64,000 nt of DNA, taken from contig DBFWLO010000015.1 in the NCBI GenBank assembly GCA_048465415.1, positions 94,473 through 158,472 of the forward strand, read 5' to 3'. A program made the position numbers and the translations under genes. The stretch is from Scatosoma sp048465415. GTDB taxonomy: Bacteria; Bacillota; Clostridia; Christensenellales; Borkfalkiaceae. The notes under the pieces are model-generated. The model was not told where the DNA came from. It saw only the letters and a list, made by a program, of their open reading frames with translations, and did not search any database. Positions 39,462 to 48,866 of the stretch are shown here, piece by piece (the first letter of the stretch is position 1; every line of letters begins with the position of its first letter).

Positions 39462-39749
39462 ATGGAAAAGTATGACTACTTGCGCCACAAGGCGCAAATC
39501 TATCAAGCGAGCTATCCGCCGGGAACGCGGATTGAATTGCTGAGTATGGAGAATGATCCGCAGCCCATAGAACCGGGGATGCGCGGTACAGTTGTGGCAG
39601 TGGACGATATGGGAACAGTGCATTGCGAGTTTGACAACGGCAGAAACTTGGGAGTGATCCCGGGCGTCGATTCTTTTCGTACGTTAACGGAAGAAGAACA
39701 GACGGCAGAGAAACAGGAGGCAGAAAATATACCCGTAATGGGAAGGTGA
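39462..39749 (+). CDS. DUF4314 protein
   Basis: 95 residues. YPPGTRIELLSMENDPQPI, GMRGTVVAVDDMGTVHCEFD and NGRNLGVIPGVDSF are the DUF4314 pattern, a small beta-barrel domain found on conjugative elements. GGAGG precedes the ATG. Biochemical role unknown. Confidence 0.85.
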   Translation: MEKYDYLRHKAQIYQASYPPGTRIELLSMENDPQPIEPGMRGTVVAVDDMGTVHCEFDNGRNLGVIPGVDSFRTLTEEEQTAEKQEAENIPVMGR

Positions 39750-39785
39750 GGTGAGCTAAAAGATTAAATCAGGATCGGAAGCTAC

Positions 39786-40913
39786 ATGGCAATCCGATTT
39801 TTTGATATGTTCGCCGGGATCGGCGGATTTAGGAGCGGTTTGGAAGCCGGAGGGGGCTTTGAATGCATAGGCCACTGTGAGATAGACAAATACGCGAATC
39901 AAGCGTATAACGCGATTTACGCGCCGAAAAAAGGAGAAAAATATTTTGAAGATGCAAGAAACATTGAACCACAAACCCTGCCCGACCTCGATCTTATGTG
40001 TGCGGGATTTCCTTGCCAAAGTTTCTCTGTGGCAGGGAAGCGCCTCGGCTTCGATGATATGCGAGGCACTCTCGTCTTTGAGGTTGCCCGACTCGTTAGA
40101 GCGAAACGGCCTGCATTTCTATTATTGGAAAACGTGCCTGGGCTGTTATCGCATGACCAGGGCCGAACGCTTAATACCATCTTCTCCGTGTTTGTTGAAA
40201 TGGGGTATCATCTCGAATGGTGTGTGCATAACAGCAAATATTTCGGAGTCCCGCAGCAGCGCCGGCGGCTGTATATTGTCGGATATCTTGATGGACGATG
40301 TGCCGGAGAAATATTTCCTCTCGAAAGCGGCAATGCGGAAAATCTTAAGCAATGTATCCCCGGCCCGCAGGGCCAGCGGGTGTACGAACCCAGTGGAATA
40401 GCGTGCACGCAATGTGCGGGTTCGGGCGGTTGGGGCGGAAGAACGGGACTGTATTTCATTGATATGAATGCGAACCCGAAAATCACCGGGGAAGCCCGAT
40501 GTATTACGGCACGTCAAGATGCGGGCGTGAGCAATCGTCGCGGGGAACATTCGGGGGTATTGCGTGAAGCTGCCGGCCCGCAGGCGATTTTAACTTCGGA
40601 GAGAGAACGTATCCGGCAACAGGGACGGTTAATAAAAGAAACGGACGAACCGATATTCACGGTCACGGCGCAGGATCGGCACGGGGTATGGCATAAGGGC
40701 CGAATCCGAAGACTGATGCCGATTGAGTGCTGGCGGCTGCAAGGCTTTACGGACAAGCAGTTCTGCAAAGCGGAAGCGACGGGATTAAAAGACGGGCAGC
40801 TATATAAAATGGCGGGAAACGCGGTGAGCGTTCCCGTCATTTCTGCGATCGGGCGAAAAATCCTCCAAGCAGCGGAAAAATATAAAATCATAGGAGCAAA
40901 CAATGGTCAGTAA
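39786..40913 (+). CDS. orphan DNA (cytosine-5-)-methyltransferase
   Basis: 375 residues with all core motifs: FFDMFAGIGGFRSGLE (I), the catalytic CAGFPCQSFSVAGKR (IV, PCQ), LLENVPGLLSHDQGRT (VI, ENV), PQQRRRLYIVGY (VIII), and the C-terminal MAGNAVSVPVISAIGR (X). A target-recognition region lies between VIII and IX (about 175-300). No endonuclease gene is adjacent, so it is an orphan that probably shields the element from host restriction or alters regulation. It overlaps the next gene by 11 nt. Confidence 0.93.
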   Translation: MAIRFFDMFAGIGGFRSGLEAGGGFECIGHCEIDKYANQAYNAIYAPKKGEKYFEDARNIEPQTLPDLDLMCAGFPCQSFSVAGKRLGFDDMRGTLVFEVARLVRAKRPAFLLLENVPGLLSHDQGRTLNTIFSVFVEMGYHLEWCVHNSKYFGVPQQRRRLYIVGYLDGRCAGEIFPLESGNAENLKQCIPGPQGQRVYEPSGIACTQCAGSGGWGGRTGLYFIDMNANPKITGEARCITARQDAGVSNRRGEHSGVLREAAGPQAILTSERERIRQQGRLIKETDEPIFTVTAQDRHGVWHKGRIRRLMPIECWRLQGFTDKQFCKAEATGLKDGQLYKMAGNAVSVPVISAIGRKILQAAEKYKIIGANNGQ

Positions 40914-41898
40914 AGAAGAATTTATCGAATGGCTAAATAAGGATACCGCACAACCCTTTAAGATATCAGGGAAGTATCCGGCGGAGATTTATATCAAAAT
41001 CCCAAAGACGGAAAACTTGTGGTATCTATATCATCAAAGAAGTTATGACGTAGAAGAGATAGAGAAAGAGTATGCTTTTAAGTATACAGGCATCTATAAC
41101 AAAACGGACGGATTGATTTATGATTCCCGTCATACTTTTCCCGACTGTTTCTCCGATATCGAATATCCTGAAGACATAGAGGGTATGGAAATAAAGATAA
41201 AGGGGCAGGTACGCGAGACGGTAGAAAGATATATAAACAACGACCGTTCCCGGCTCAGGATAAATAGGTTATCGCGGGAGAAACAACAAGATTTGGAAAA
41301 TTATAAAAGTTTTTATCTTTCAAAGAGAGTAAAGAAGTTCTTTGTGCAAGATGTAAAAAGTGAAGACATTCACTATAAATGTAATTACGAATTGGGAATC
41401 TGGACGGATAAAAATCTATTGGATTATATTTCCGATCCAAAAGGTTTTATAAAACGGGAAACGGAACGTTTTCTGGAAACGGATCAGGAAAAGATATTAC
41501 TGGAATGCGAGAAGAATGATCTCCTCAAATCCGAATTGGAAGCCCTGAAAGAGCTGGCGGATAGTCCCTTGCATAGACTTCGAAATATTATAAAAGCGAT
41601 GGCTAATATCCCTGCGAGAACGGTAAACGTAACCATTAATAAAGCCGGACAAGAGTTCACGGTTAAAATAAATGCTTCCATCTTACGCACTGCTCCGTAC
41701 AATAATTATCCTCTTTGGGGAATGTCTTCGGAAGACCGTGAAAAATTCAAAGAGCTCTTTGGTCCAAATGCCGAATATAATCCGGAAGATATTATAGCGA
41801 TCACCTATTGCAGAAAACCTATCTATACGGCAGAAGTATATGCACCCGAACCAACAGAAACAGAAGGAATAAAACAAACCATGACACAACGTATGTAA
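40903..41898 (+). CDS. 331-residue ICE-associated hypothetical protein
   Basis: MVSKEEFIEWLNKDTAQPFK..., with IEYPEDIEGMEIKIKGQVRE, a basic central part and a region INKAGQEFTVKINASILRTA. It overlaps the methyltransferase gene. No membrane span and no catalytic motif that I recognise. Members of this length begin many ArdA-like clusters, but function is unknown. Confidence 0.6.
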   Translation: MVSKEEFIEWLNKDTAQPFKISGKYPAEIYIKIPKTENLWYLYHQRSYDVEEIEKEYAFKYTGIYNKTDGLIYDSRHTFPDCFSDIEYPEDIEGMEIKIKGQVRETVERYINNDRSRLRINRLSREKQQDLENYKSFYLSKRVKKFFVQDVKSEDIHYKCNYELGIWTDKNLLDYISDPKGFIKRETERFLETDQEKILLECEKNDLLKSELEALKELADSPLHRLRNIIKAMANIPARTVNVTINKAGQEFTVKINASILRTAPYNNYPLWGMSSEDREKFKELFGPNAEYNPEDIIAITYCRKPIYTAEVYAPEPTETEGIKQTMTQRM

Positions 41899-41914
41899 AT
41901 AGGAGACATAACAC

Positions 41915-43474
41915 ATGGAAAGGACCTTAAAAATAGAACTCGCCAATATATTGCCCAACGGCCGGCATTTTTACGCGAAGCTGAACCTCCCCGCCGCAGA
42001 ATATGAACTTCGGGACGCATATCACCAACTGCGGCTGCAAGGGAATTATGATATTCCGTTAGAGGTATCTATCCTGAACAGTCCGTTGCTGCGGGGATTA
42101 TCGGAAAGGCGGCTGGATTCCCCGACGCTCAACGAATTAAATTTTTTTGCCAAACGCCTGTCCGCTTTGGATGAATATGACCGGCTGGCACTCCGCGCTA
42201 TGGCGTCGAAGTACTTTCGTCTGGAAGAGGAAGATGTAAAGGAAGACGAGTTACTGATCAGCATGAACGGTTTGATCAATCTTACCTACGACTTGAACGA
42301 GGTGGTGGTCTTTCCGGGTATAGAAGATGATATGGCGTTAGGTGAATTTATCATCAAGAATAATTTAAATGACGATATCGCCGCCATGCCGGAAACGTCG
42401 TTATATCTGTTGTATCCGGAATGGATCGGGGAACAACAGCGGAAACGAGAAGGCGGAGTATTTATTGACGGGGATTATTTTGTTCCCAAGCCTTACGAAA
42501 AGAAAAATATCTATACAAGCAAAGAATTGCCGGAGTCGGAGAAAATTACGAGTTATGCGTTCCGGTTGGAAATCGCCCCGGCGCCGGGAAATGATTTGGA
42601 TATGGAGGCAACCGAGCCTGAAAGTAAGTGGATATCCCTGCCCATAGAAAAATCGGAAGCAGATGCGGCGGTCAAAGCGCAGGGTGCGGAAAAGATCGAG
42701 GATTGTGTATATCTTGGTTTTGAATCAGTTATCCCACAGATCGACGCGGATCAATTCGGGGATATGCGAAAATTCGACGAACTCAATGCTTTGGCTAAAG
42801 AGATAATGGAAATGTCGTTTAAAGAACAGGCCAAGTTTAAAGCGGTTCTGTGCGCGGAAAGCCCGGGGAAAATCGGACAAATCCTCGATATCGCAACCCA
42901 CTTAAAGGACTATGAACTGAATACGTCGGTGGAATCGTCAGGTGAATTTTTTGAAGCGTATTTAAAAACTCATCTGCCGTCGTCGTTTGACGGGTCGTGG
43001 CTGAACAATCTTTCGGCTGAAAATGCCGGACAAAGACTCTTGGAGGTCCTTGGCGCGAAAATGACGGACTACGGGGTGATTTCTTCGCGGGGCCGTTCGT
43101 TGTATGAGCTGGTGCCAATGGAAAAACACGCGGAGGTACTCGATAAAAGGATGGAAGTGATTGAGATATTTGGACATACGGCACTGTTTTCCAACGACCG
43201 GATTGCCGGGAAAGACGTACCCGAAGGATTATATAAATATGAGCTGCGGGACGGCGACGATGGGTATTTTGCAACAGTAGAAAAACAAGTGGCGGTAAAT
43301 CACGGCGGGACAGTTCTAACGAATAAACCGCTCCAGTTAGAAAAAGGAGAGTACCAGGTCTTTGGCGAAGAAACCTATCCTAATTTTTTGTGGGATAAGA
43401 TAACAGTAAGAGAATATGTGGAGTCGCAGTCCGAAACTGAAGATGAAAACCAAACGATAGGAGAAATCAAATGA
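41915..43474 (+). CDS. ArdA-like long protein, paralogue 3
   Basis: 519 residues: N-terminal LKIELANILPNGRHFYAKLN and LPAAEYELRDAYHQLRLQGN, then the ArdA-type block LNELNFFAKRLSALDEYDRL and GLINLTYDLNEVVVFPGIED, then LYPEWIGEQQRKREGGVFID and a long C-terminal region. AGGAG ribosome site. It overlaps its partner (43471) by 4 nt. The pair is repeated at 44164-46310. Antirestriction role inferred. Confidence 0.7.
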   Translation: MERTLKIELANILPNGRHFYAKLNLPAAEYELRDAYHQLRLQGNYDIPLEVSILNSPLLRGLSERRLDSPTLNELNFFAKRLSALDEYDRLALRAMASKYFRLEEEDVKEDELLISMNGLINLTYDLNEVVVFPGIEDDMALGEFIIKNNLNDDIAAMPETSLYLLYPEWIGEQQRKREGGVFIDGDYFVPKPYEKKNIYTSKELPESEKITSYAFRLEIAPAPGNDLDMEATEPESKWISLPIEKSEADAAVKAQGAEKIEDCVYLGFESVIPQIDADQFGDMRKFDELNALAKEIMEMSFKEQAKFKAVLCAESPGKIGQILDIATHLKDYELNTSVESSGEFFEAYLKTHLPSSFDGSWLNNLSAENAGQRLLEVLGAKMTDYGVISSRGRSLYELVPMEKHAEVLDKRMEVIEIFGHTALFSNDRIAGKDVPEGLYKYELRDGDDGYFATVEKQVAVNHGGTVLTNKPLQLEKGEYQVFGEETYPNFLWDKITVREYVESQSETEDENQTIGEIK

Positions 43475-44079
43475 GCATAAAATCAATAACTACAGACGAA
43501 CTCCGTAACATGCACGGGCAAGAAGGCTTGGTATTGCAAGGCTGCGGCGGGGATCTTGACGAATGGGTGAAAGGGATCAACGACCTGTTAACGGAGGAAA
43601 AGATATTATTGGAGGGGAGTCGAATAGAAGATTGCCTGACCTTCGAACATGACGGAATAAGGTGCCTATATTTCCCTTTAGAAGCGGCTAAGTTGGATAT
43701 GGGTAAATTGACTTTGTGGCGGTTGGTGATGTATGAAAACTTTAACTGCGTGTGGTTTTCGGATTATGTGGATAACCGATTAGGTGGGTTTATACCGGAA
43801 TCGACAGAGCCGGACGCACAGAAATCGAAGCCTGACTGTTCGCTGAGCGGTGCGAATGGAAATATCTTTAAGATGATGGAGATGGCTTCGAAAACCTTGC
43901 AAAAAAATGGCTTGGAAGAACAGGCGAAGGAAATGTGCGATAAAATTCGAGGTTCGGGAGAATATTATAAAACACTCATGATTATTAGCGAATATGTCAA
44001 TGTCACTTTCACTTCAAAAAACGAAGATCAAGATATGGATAAAGACGAGGAGATGGACGAGGAGCTGAAACTGCGATAA
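43471..44079 (+). CDS. partner of ArdA-like paralogue 3
   Basis: 202 residues: TTDELRNMHGQEGLVLQGCG, EWVKGINDLLTEEKIL, FEHDGIRCLYFPLEAAKLDM, WFSDYVDNRLGGFI. These blocks are conserved in small proteins next to ArdA-like genes of Clostridial ICEs. Acidic tail. Starts inside the stop of the previous gene. Function unknown; co-occurrence suggests a common anti-defence role. Confidence 0.68.
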   Translation: MSIKSITTDELRNMHGQEGLVLQGCGGDLDEWVKGINDLLTEEKILLEGSRIEDCLTFEHDGIRCLYFPLEAAKLDMGKLTLWRLVMYENFNCVWFSDYVDNRLGGFIPESTEPDAQKSKPDCSLSGANGNIFKMMEMASKTLQKNGLEEQAKEMCDKIRGSGEYYKTLMIISEYVNVTFTSKNEDQDMDKDEEMDEELKLR

Positions 44080-44163
44080 TTATAAACGGCAGAGCTCTAT
44101 TCAAAGTCATGCTTGTCGCAAAGGTCTTTGTGCGCGTCAAGAATAGGGAGGAAGGAATCAACA

Positions 44164-45696
44164 ATGGAGAAAATGTTATTGGTCGAGATATGGCGGAAAA
44201 AACTTTATGGCGCGGGTGAATTAAGTGCAATGATATATTTGCCGGCGGAAGACTACAAACTCCGTGATGCGTATGAACGAGCGCGAATACCGTCCCAAGA
44301 AGAGGTCTCCTTGAATATTGCGATTTATAGCTGTAATTTACTGCCCGAATTAATGAGCCGGGATTTGCATTTTTCGACCGCTCCGAAATTGGAAGAGTTA
44401 AATTATTTCGCCAAGCGCCTGACCGGTTTAAGCGCGGAGGAACGAGTGGTATTCCGGACCCTTGCGTTAAAATTATTAGAGGACAATCCACAATCGGGGC
44501 GTATCAGTATAAAAGATCTGATCAATTCGACTTATGATTTGGACAAGATCCCAATTCTACCGGGAATAAAAAACGACGAAGAATTGGGCGAGTATGTAAT
44601 CAAACACAAATTAGATAAAAGGATAACCAAAATTCCCAACAAATGGCTTCCTTTGCTTGACCGGGCAAAAATAGGCGAACAGCAGCGCCAAAAAGACGGC
44701 GGGGCATTTATGGCCGAGCATTATGTCATGTTAGGGAAACATCGAGCGCGTGAAATCTATGACGGACATGCGCTTCCTAAAATTGAAGCTCCGCCGCCTT
44801 ACGCCTTTCGCTTAAAAATCGCACGGGACTCGAACGAGGACAAGGCTATGTGGATATCTCTGCCGATAGACAACGCAAAAGCGAACGAAATGGCGAAAAC
44901 GCAAGGCGCGGATAAGATCGAGGACTGTATATGTCTTGAATTTGAATCGACAGTGGCACAGATTAAGGCCGAACAGTTTCAGACAATGACCGCGTTCGAG
45001 GATCTGAATCATCTGGCAGGCGAGATATTGGAGATGTCTGCGTCTGATGAAGTGAAGTTTAAGGCAATTCTCTCGATAGAAGAACCAACAACCGTAAAAG
45101 GCATTCTTGAAACAGTCGGGAAATTACACTGTTACGAGCTGGATCCGGAAATAGAAACGGGCGAAGAATATCTCAGGAAATATCTAAGCCTTTACGTAAA
45201 CAATGATTTTGATAAATCGTGGCTGAAAATGCTGCGTTGTTGGGACATCGAGCGAGAACTAACATCGCGGTTGGGCGTAAAAGCGACCGCGTATGGCCTG
45301 CTTTCGGACTGCGGTCGATCATTGTATGAGCCTGTTTCTTATATGGAGAAGCCGGTGTTGGAGCGGAAGTTCGAAACGATAGATATCTTTGATCAAACGG
45401 CATTGTATTCGCGGGAAAGGGTGATGTGTGAGGCGGTACCGGAAGGATTGTATAAGTATGATCTCCAAAGAGGGCGCAGCGGGAGTTTTGAAAGAATAGC
45501 AGAGGAAATTATAAGCGATTACGGTGGAACGATTCTCATAAACAAACCTCTGGATTTTAACGGAAAGAGCCACCAGGTCTTTGATGAGTGCTCGGCGCCG
45601 AAACTTTTGGACTATGAGTTGACTGCCAGAGAATATCAGGAGTCGGAACCGTTAAATTGTAGAGAAGACCAATACGCCTTAGGAGGACAGACGTGA
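44164..45696 (+). CDS. ArdA-like long protein, paralogue 4
   Basis: 510 residues from MEKMLLVEIWRKKLYGAGEL after GGGAGGAAGG. Same layout as paralogue 3: LPAEDYKLRDAYERARI, LEELNYFAKRLTGLSAEERV, DLINSTYDLDKIPILPGIKN, KIGEQQRQKDGGAFMAEHYV. It overlaps its partner (45693) by 4 nt. The divergence between the two pairs shows an old duplication. Confidence 0.7.
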   Translation: MEKMLLVEIWRKKLYGAGELSAMIYLPAEDYKLRDAYERARIPSQEEVSLNIAIYSCNLLPELMSRDLHFSTAPKLEELNYFAKRLTGLSAEERVVFRTLALKLLEDNPQSGRISIKDLINSTYDLDKIPILPGIKNDEELGEYVIKHKLDKRITKIPNKWLPLLDRAKIGEQQRQKDGGAFMAEHYVMLGKHRAREIYDGHALPKIEAPPPYAFRLKIARDSNEDKAMWISLPIDNAKANEMAKTQGADKIEDCICLEFESTVAQIKAEQFQTMTAFEDLNHLAGEILEMSASDEVKFKAILSIEEPTTVKGILETVGKLHCYELDPEIETGEEYLRKYLSLYVNNDFDKSWLKMLRCWDIERELTSRLGVKATAYGLLSDCGRSLYEPVSYMEKPVLERKFETIDIFDQTALYSRERVMCEAVPEGLYKYDLQRGRSGSFERIAEEIISDYGGTILINKPLDFNGKSHQVFDECSAPKLLDYELTAREYQESEPLNCREDQYALGGQT

Positions 45697-46310
45697 GCGT
45701 AAAAGCAACAACGACAAACGAGCTAAGGGATATGAATAGAGAAGGGATAGTCCTGCAAGGCTGCTTTGGAGCAGGCGAGGAATGGCTCAAAGGGCTCAAC
45801 TGCTTATTAGAAAAAGAGCATGTGTTCTTGGATGAGAATCGATTTGAAGATTGTTTTGTGTTTGAACATGAAGGCACGCGGTGTTTATTCTTTCCCTTCG
45901 GCAATACGCAGTTAAACGTCGGCCAGTTCAGGAACTGGCTCAACAAAACCGACGAAGCATTCCAGGGTATCGTATTTTCGGATTACGTGGAACAGCGATT
46001 GGGCGGATTTAAGCACTCGAAAGAGCGGGAACGACCGATTTGTGCAAGCATAGACGAATGCGGAAACGTACTTCGTATCCTGGAAACAGTCTCGCGTACT
46101 TTGCGATCCAACGGTTTAGACGACCGGGTGCCGGAAATGATCGAACGGATCCAAGCTGTCGAGGATTATGAACAAGCGGTCATCATAGCCAACGAATATG
46201 TCCGGTTTCCTTCCGACGGCTATAAAGAGTTCGACATATCTGACGATTATGATGACGAGGAGGTAGACATGGAAGCGTACATGAACCAAATGTTGGGCGG
46301 CTGGGAATGA
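45693..46310 (+). CDS. partner of ArdA-like paralogue 4
   Basis: 205 residues; paralogue of the 43471 product: TTNELRDMNREGIVLQGCFG, FEHEGTRCLFFPFGNTQLNV, IVFSDYVEQRLGGF. The C-terminus is very acidic (DISDDYDDEEVDMEAY). Starts inside the stop of the previous gene. Confidence 0.68.
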   Translation: MSVKATTTNELRDMNREGIVLQGCFGAGEEWLKGLNCLLEKEHVFLDENRFEDCFVFEHEGTRCLFFPFGNTQLNVGQFRNWLNKTDEAFQGIVFSDYVEQRLGGFKHSKERERPICASIDECGNVLRILETVSRTLRSNGLDDRVPEMIERIQAVEDYEQAVIIANEYVRFPSDGYKEFDISDDYDDEEVDMEAYMNQMLGGWE

Positions 46311-46337
46311 ACTTACAAAAAAGGAGAACAGAATACG

Positions 46338-46481
46338 ATGGCAATACTATGGATATTACTTGGAATCTTTCTCGGCGGGAACTTAGGCGTGGTGGTGATG
46401 TGTTGTTTCCAAATCCATCGCGTTAATAAATATGAAAAAGAAGTCAGGAAACTAAAAGAAGAGCAAAATCCAAAAAAATAA
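46338..46481 (+). CDS. DUF3789 membrane peptide
   Basis: 47 residues: MAILWILLGIFLGGNLGVVV, MCCFQIHRVNKYEKE. One glycine-rich membrane span with a charged tail, the DUF3789 pattern regularly found in Tn1549-type elements. AAGGAG upstream of the ATG. Followed within 4 nt by a terminator-like hairpin. Function unknown. Confidence 0.8.
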   Translation: MAILWILLGIFLGGNLGVVVMCCFQIHRVNKYEKEVRKLKEEQNPKK

Positions 46482-46484
46482 AGG

Positions 46485-46526
46485 AAAGCGGTATCAATCG
46501 TCCCGAAACGATAGATACCGCTTTTT
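46485..46526 (+). terminator. terminator-like hairpin before the D12 methylase
   Basis: AAAGCGGTATC / GATACCGCTTT with an inner ATCGT/ACGAT pair, then Ts. 45 bp before the next start. Confidence 0.75.
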
Positions 46527-46570
46527 AAGTATCGGGGCGAAAGAACCGCAGACAAGAGAGGTAAATAAAC

Positions 46571-47554
46571 ATGAAAACCCCGGTATCGCGGGTGGGCAAT
46601 AAATCGTCCATCCTGCATATCCTGTACGCCGTATTTCCGTTGCAGTACGGCAGATTCATCGACGTATTCGGAGGCTCGGGCAGCGTACTGCTGGGCCTGC
46701 CCAACCCGTGCGGATTCGAAGTCTATAACGATTTTGACCGGAATCTGTTCAATCTTTTTCGATGCATGAAAGAGCGGACAATGGCTACGGTGCGGGAATT
46801 GGGCTTTTGCCATCTTAACTCCCGCGAGGACTTCAATGCGATCCGCAAATTTTTCGAGCAGGATCACGAATCGTTTACAGACAAATACCTGAACGAGGAA
46901 CTGAGCTTAACGGAACTGACGTTCCCGCCTTTGGCAGCAGAGGAATTGAAAGAGCTGAGAACGCGGCTGACAAAGGACTACGACGTGCGCCGCGCGGCGA
47001 TGTTCTTAAAGCTATTGAGATATAGCTATTCGAGCAGCTGCAAGTCCTTCGCCTCGCAGCCGTTCGATATCCGAAGGCTGTTTGGCCTTATCAAAGAATT
47101 AGAAGATCGAATGGCGAACGTGGTGGTGGAGAACCAGGACTTTGAAACGCTGATCAAGCACTACGACCGCGCAGACGCGTTCTTCTACGCGGATCCGCCG
47201 TATTTTAGCAGCGAGGACATGTACGAAGTGGAGTTCGGTTGGGACGACCATGTCCGGCTCCGGGATACACTGAAAAACATCGAAGGGAAATTTTTATTAT
47301 CGTACAATGATTGTCCTCAAACCCGTGAACTGTATGATGGATTCTGTATTTTCGATTTTTCGAGAATGCATTCGATGGCGCAGCGATACACGGCAGGCAA
47401 AGAATTCAAAGAACTGTTGATCGGGAATTATGATTTGTATGAACGTGCGCGCGGGAAACCCAGACAATTAACATTGTTTTCAGAACCGCAGAACGAGTTC
47501 GACTACGAAAAAATTTTGAAGGAGAGTCTTGTTATATGCAAGAAACGAAACTGA
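46571..47554 (+). CDS. orphan D12-class DNA adenine methylase
   Basis: 327 residues. MKTPVSRVGNKSSILHILYA (motif X region), RFIDVFGGSGSVLLGLP (SAM motif I), FEVYNDFDRNLFNLFRCMK and the catalytic AFFYADPPYFSSEDMYEV (DPPY, about residue 209). N6-adenine methylation of short sites. No endonuclease nearby. Its 3' end overlaps the next gene by 19 nt. Confidence 0.92.
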   Translation: MKTPVSRVGNKSSILHILYAVFPLQYGRFIDVFGGSGSVLLGLPNPCGFEVYNDFDRNLFNLFRCMKERTMATVRELGFCHLNSREDFNAIRKFFEQDHESFTDKYLNEELSLTELTFPPLAAEELKELRTRLTKDYDVRRAAMFLKLLRYSYSSSCKSFASQPFDIRRLFGLIKELEDRMANVVVENQDFETLIKHYDRADAFFYADPPYFSSEDMYEVEFGWDDHVRLRDTLKNIEGKFLLSYNDCPQTRELYDGFCIFDFSRMHSMAQRYTAGKEFKELLIGNYDLYERARGKPRQLTLFSEPQNEFDYEKILKESLVICKKRN

Positions 47555-47799
47555 CAGCAACCTATGCTTTGCTTACAATTCCCTTGGAGGTATTGGAAGA
47601 ATCGGGAATTCAAACGGATGCCCTGTTGCAGATAACGGCGGAAAAAGGAAAAATTGAGATTACAGCCGTCACAGAAGCAGATACCTGCGACTTTGTCTGC
47701 GACGGGGATTGTGAAAACTGTCCGATTAACAAAACGGACTGCGACGGGGACTGCAAGGCATGTCCTTGTAAAAATCACTGCGAGGAAAAGGAGGTATAA
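47536..47799 (+). CDS. AbrB-like protein with cysteine-rich tail
   Basis: 87 residues. The first 50 (LTATYALLTIPLEVLEESGI, LLQITAEKGKIEI) resemble a swapped-hairpin AbrB fold; the last 37 hold nine Cys (CDFVCDGDCENCPIN, DCDGDCKACPCKNHC), likely metal binding. A second AbrB-like gene follows in tandem. GAAGGAG upstream. DNA binding and metal response are inferred. Confidence 0.65.
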   Translation: MQETKLTATYALLTIPLEVLEESGIQTDALLQITAEKGKIEITAVTEADTCDFVCDGDCENCPINKTDCDGDCKACPCKNHCEEKEV

Positions 47800-47803
47800 A
47801 AAG

Positions 47804-48118
47804 ATGGAAAAAATGTATCGGATACTTGGCAAGCGGGGACGGATCACGATCCCGTATGAGATTCGACAGCGCGTAGGCTTCAAGCACAACGACGTATTGT
47901 CGTTCGAGGAATCGGAGGACGGGCGGACAGTGGTTGTCAAACGCGAAAAGATCTGCGACTGTCAACCCCCCGGCTCGAAAGAATCGGGCGTAACGGATGA
48001 ACTGACGTTGTATGATTTTTTGAACGGTCTATCGTCGAAACAACAGCGCGCGGCACTCATACATTTGTCGGTGAAATGGGCGGAAGCGCATGGGGCGGAT
48101 ACAGATGATAGAGCATAA
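47804..48118 (+). CDS. AbrB/SpoVT-type DNA-binding protein
   Basis: 104 residues: MYRILGKRGRITIPYEIRQR, VGFKHNDVLSFEESEDGRTV, VVKREKICDC is the classical AbrB N-terminal domain. A short C-terminal helical part (LTLYDFLNGLSSKQQRAALI) follows. AAAGGAGG ribosome site. Likely a dimeric transition-state-type regulator of element genes. Confidence 0.82.
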   Translation: MEKMYRILGKRGRITIPYEIRQRVGFKHNDVLSFEESEDGRTVVVKREKICDCQPPGSKESGVTDELTLYDFLNGLSSKQQRAALIHLSVKWAEAHGADTDDRA

Positions 48119-48866
48119 GGAATTATATCCGTATTCGAGGGCCGAAGCGCAACGAAATAATGAAATGGATGGGTGGCTGGAAAGTTATCGGGAAAACTGT
48201 ATTTGTGCGCGGGAGATTGAAAAGGCGATCGCCGAGGGTTATAGTTATGAAAATTCTGTCTTAAACAAGGAGCGCGCGACAGACGTGATAGTGCGGTACG
48301 GGTTTGATCGCGTGAATTGGGTATTGGCCAACACCATTCAAGAGGGGATACATGACGGACGATACAGCGAAAAGAACAAAGCGTGGGCACGTAGTTTTTC
48401 TATTCCTCGCGATGCTGATTTTCCCAATTATACGTTTGCGGTAACATCTCATCCGGGACTCGTTGATATCTTCACGAATCTGGCGCGCCAAGCCTGGGTG
48501 GAACTCGGTTTATTCGATTCAACCCATTGTTATGCGGAACCTATGAATTATACGGGCAAAGTGGTGGTGCTTCGGCCGCAAATACTGAAAGATAAATATA
48601 AAACGCCGGAAGATCAGTTGTTTTATGCGCAGGGCGGAAACGGCTGCAAGCCGGACGCGCTCGGCACGAAAGTATTCGGGCAATGTTTGAAAGACGGAGA
48701 AGAAACCTACTATCGGCGCGGGGATATTATCGGGGTGTTGAAATTAGACTTTATTCCCGATTGGGCGAACGAAAAGTTGGCGGAAATCACTAATAAATCC
48801 AAAAACCCAATCATTGAAAACCAGGAACCCGCCCAAGAAAGCAGCGGCATGGGAGAAATCAAATGA
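48105..48866 (+). CDS. DUF3849 protein
   Basis: 253 residues from MIEHKELYPYSRAEAQRNNE. Blocks ENCICAREIEKAIAEGY, VLANTIQEGIHDGRYSEKNK, VTSHPGLVDIFTNLARQAW, QLFYAQGGNGCKPDALGTKV and DWANEKLAEI are those of DUF3849. ATG 48090 in the same frame is an alternative start. It overlaps the neighbours at both ends. Role unknown; common in Clostridial ICEs next to DUF3846. Confidence 0.82.
   Translation: MIEHKELYPYSRAEAQRNNEMDGWLESYRENCICAREIEKAIAEGYSYENSVLNKERATDVIVRYGFDRVNWVLANTIQEGIHDGRYSEKNKAWARSFSIPRDADFPNYTFAVTSHPGLVDIFTNLARQAWVELGLFDSTHCYAEPMNYTGKVVVLRPQILKDKYKTPEDQLFYAQGGNGCKPDALGTKVFGQCLKDGEETYYRRGDIIGVLKLDFIPDWANEKLAEITNKSKNPIIENQEPAQESSGMGEIK

Noticed and set aside
39786..40913. C5 methyltransferase as half of a restriction-modification pair
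   Set aside because: The following gene has no endonuclease-like motif and belongs to the ICE accessory set, so the methylase is treated as an orphan.
42837..43274. 145-codon minus-strand frame inside ArdA-like paralogue 3
   Set aside because: A shadow of the plus-strand gene, with improbable Arg/Pro/Thr composition.
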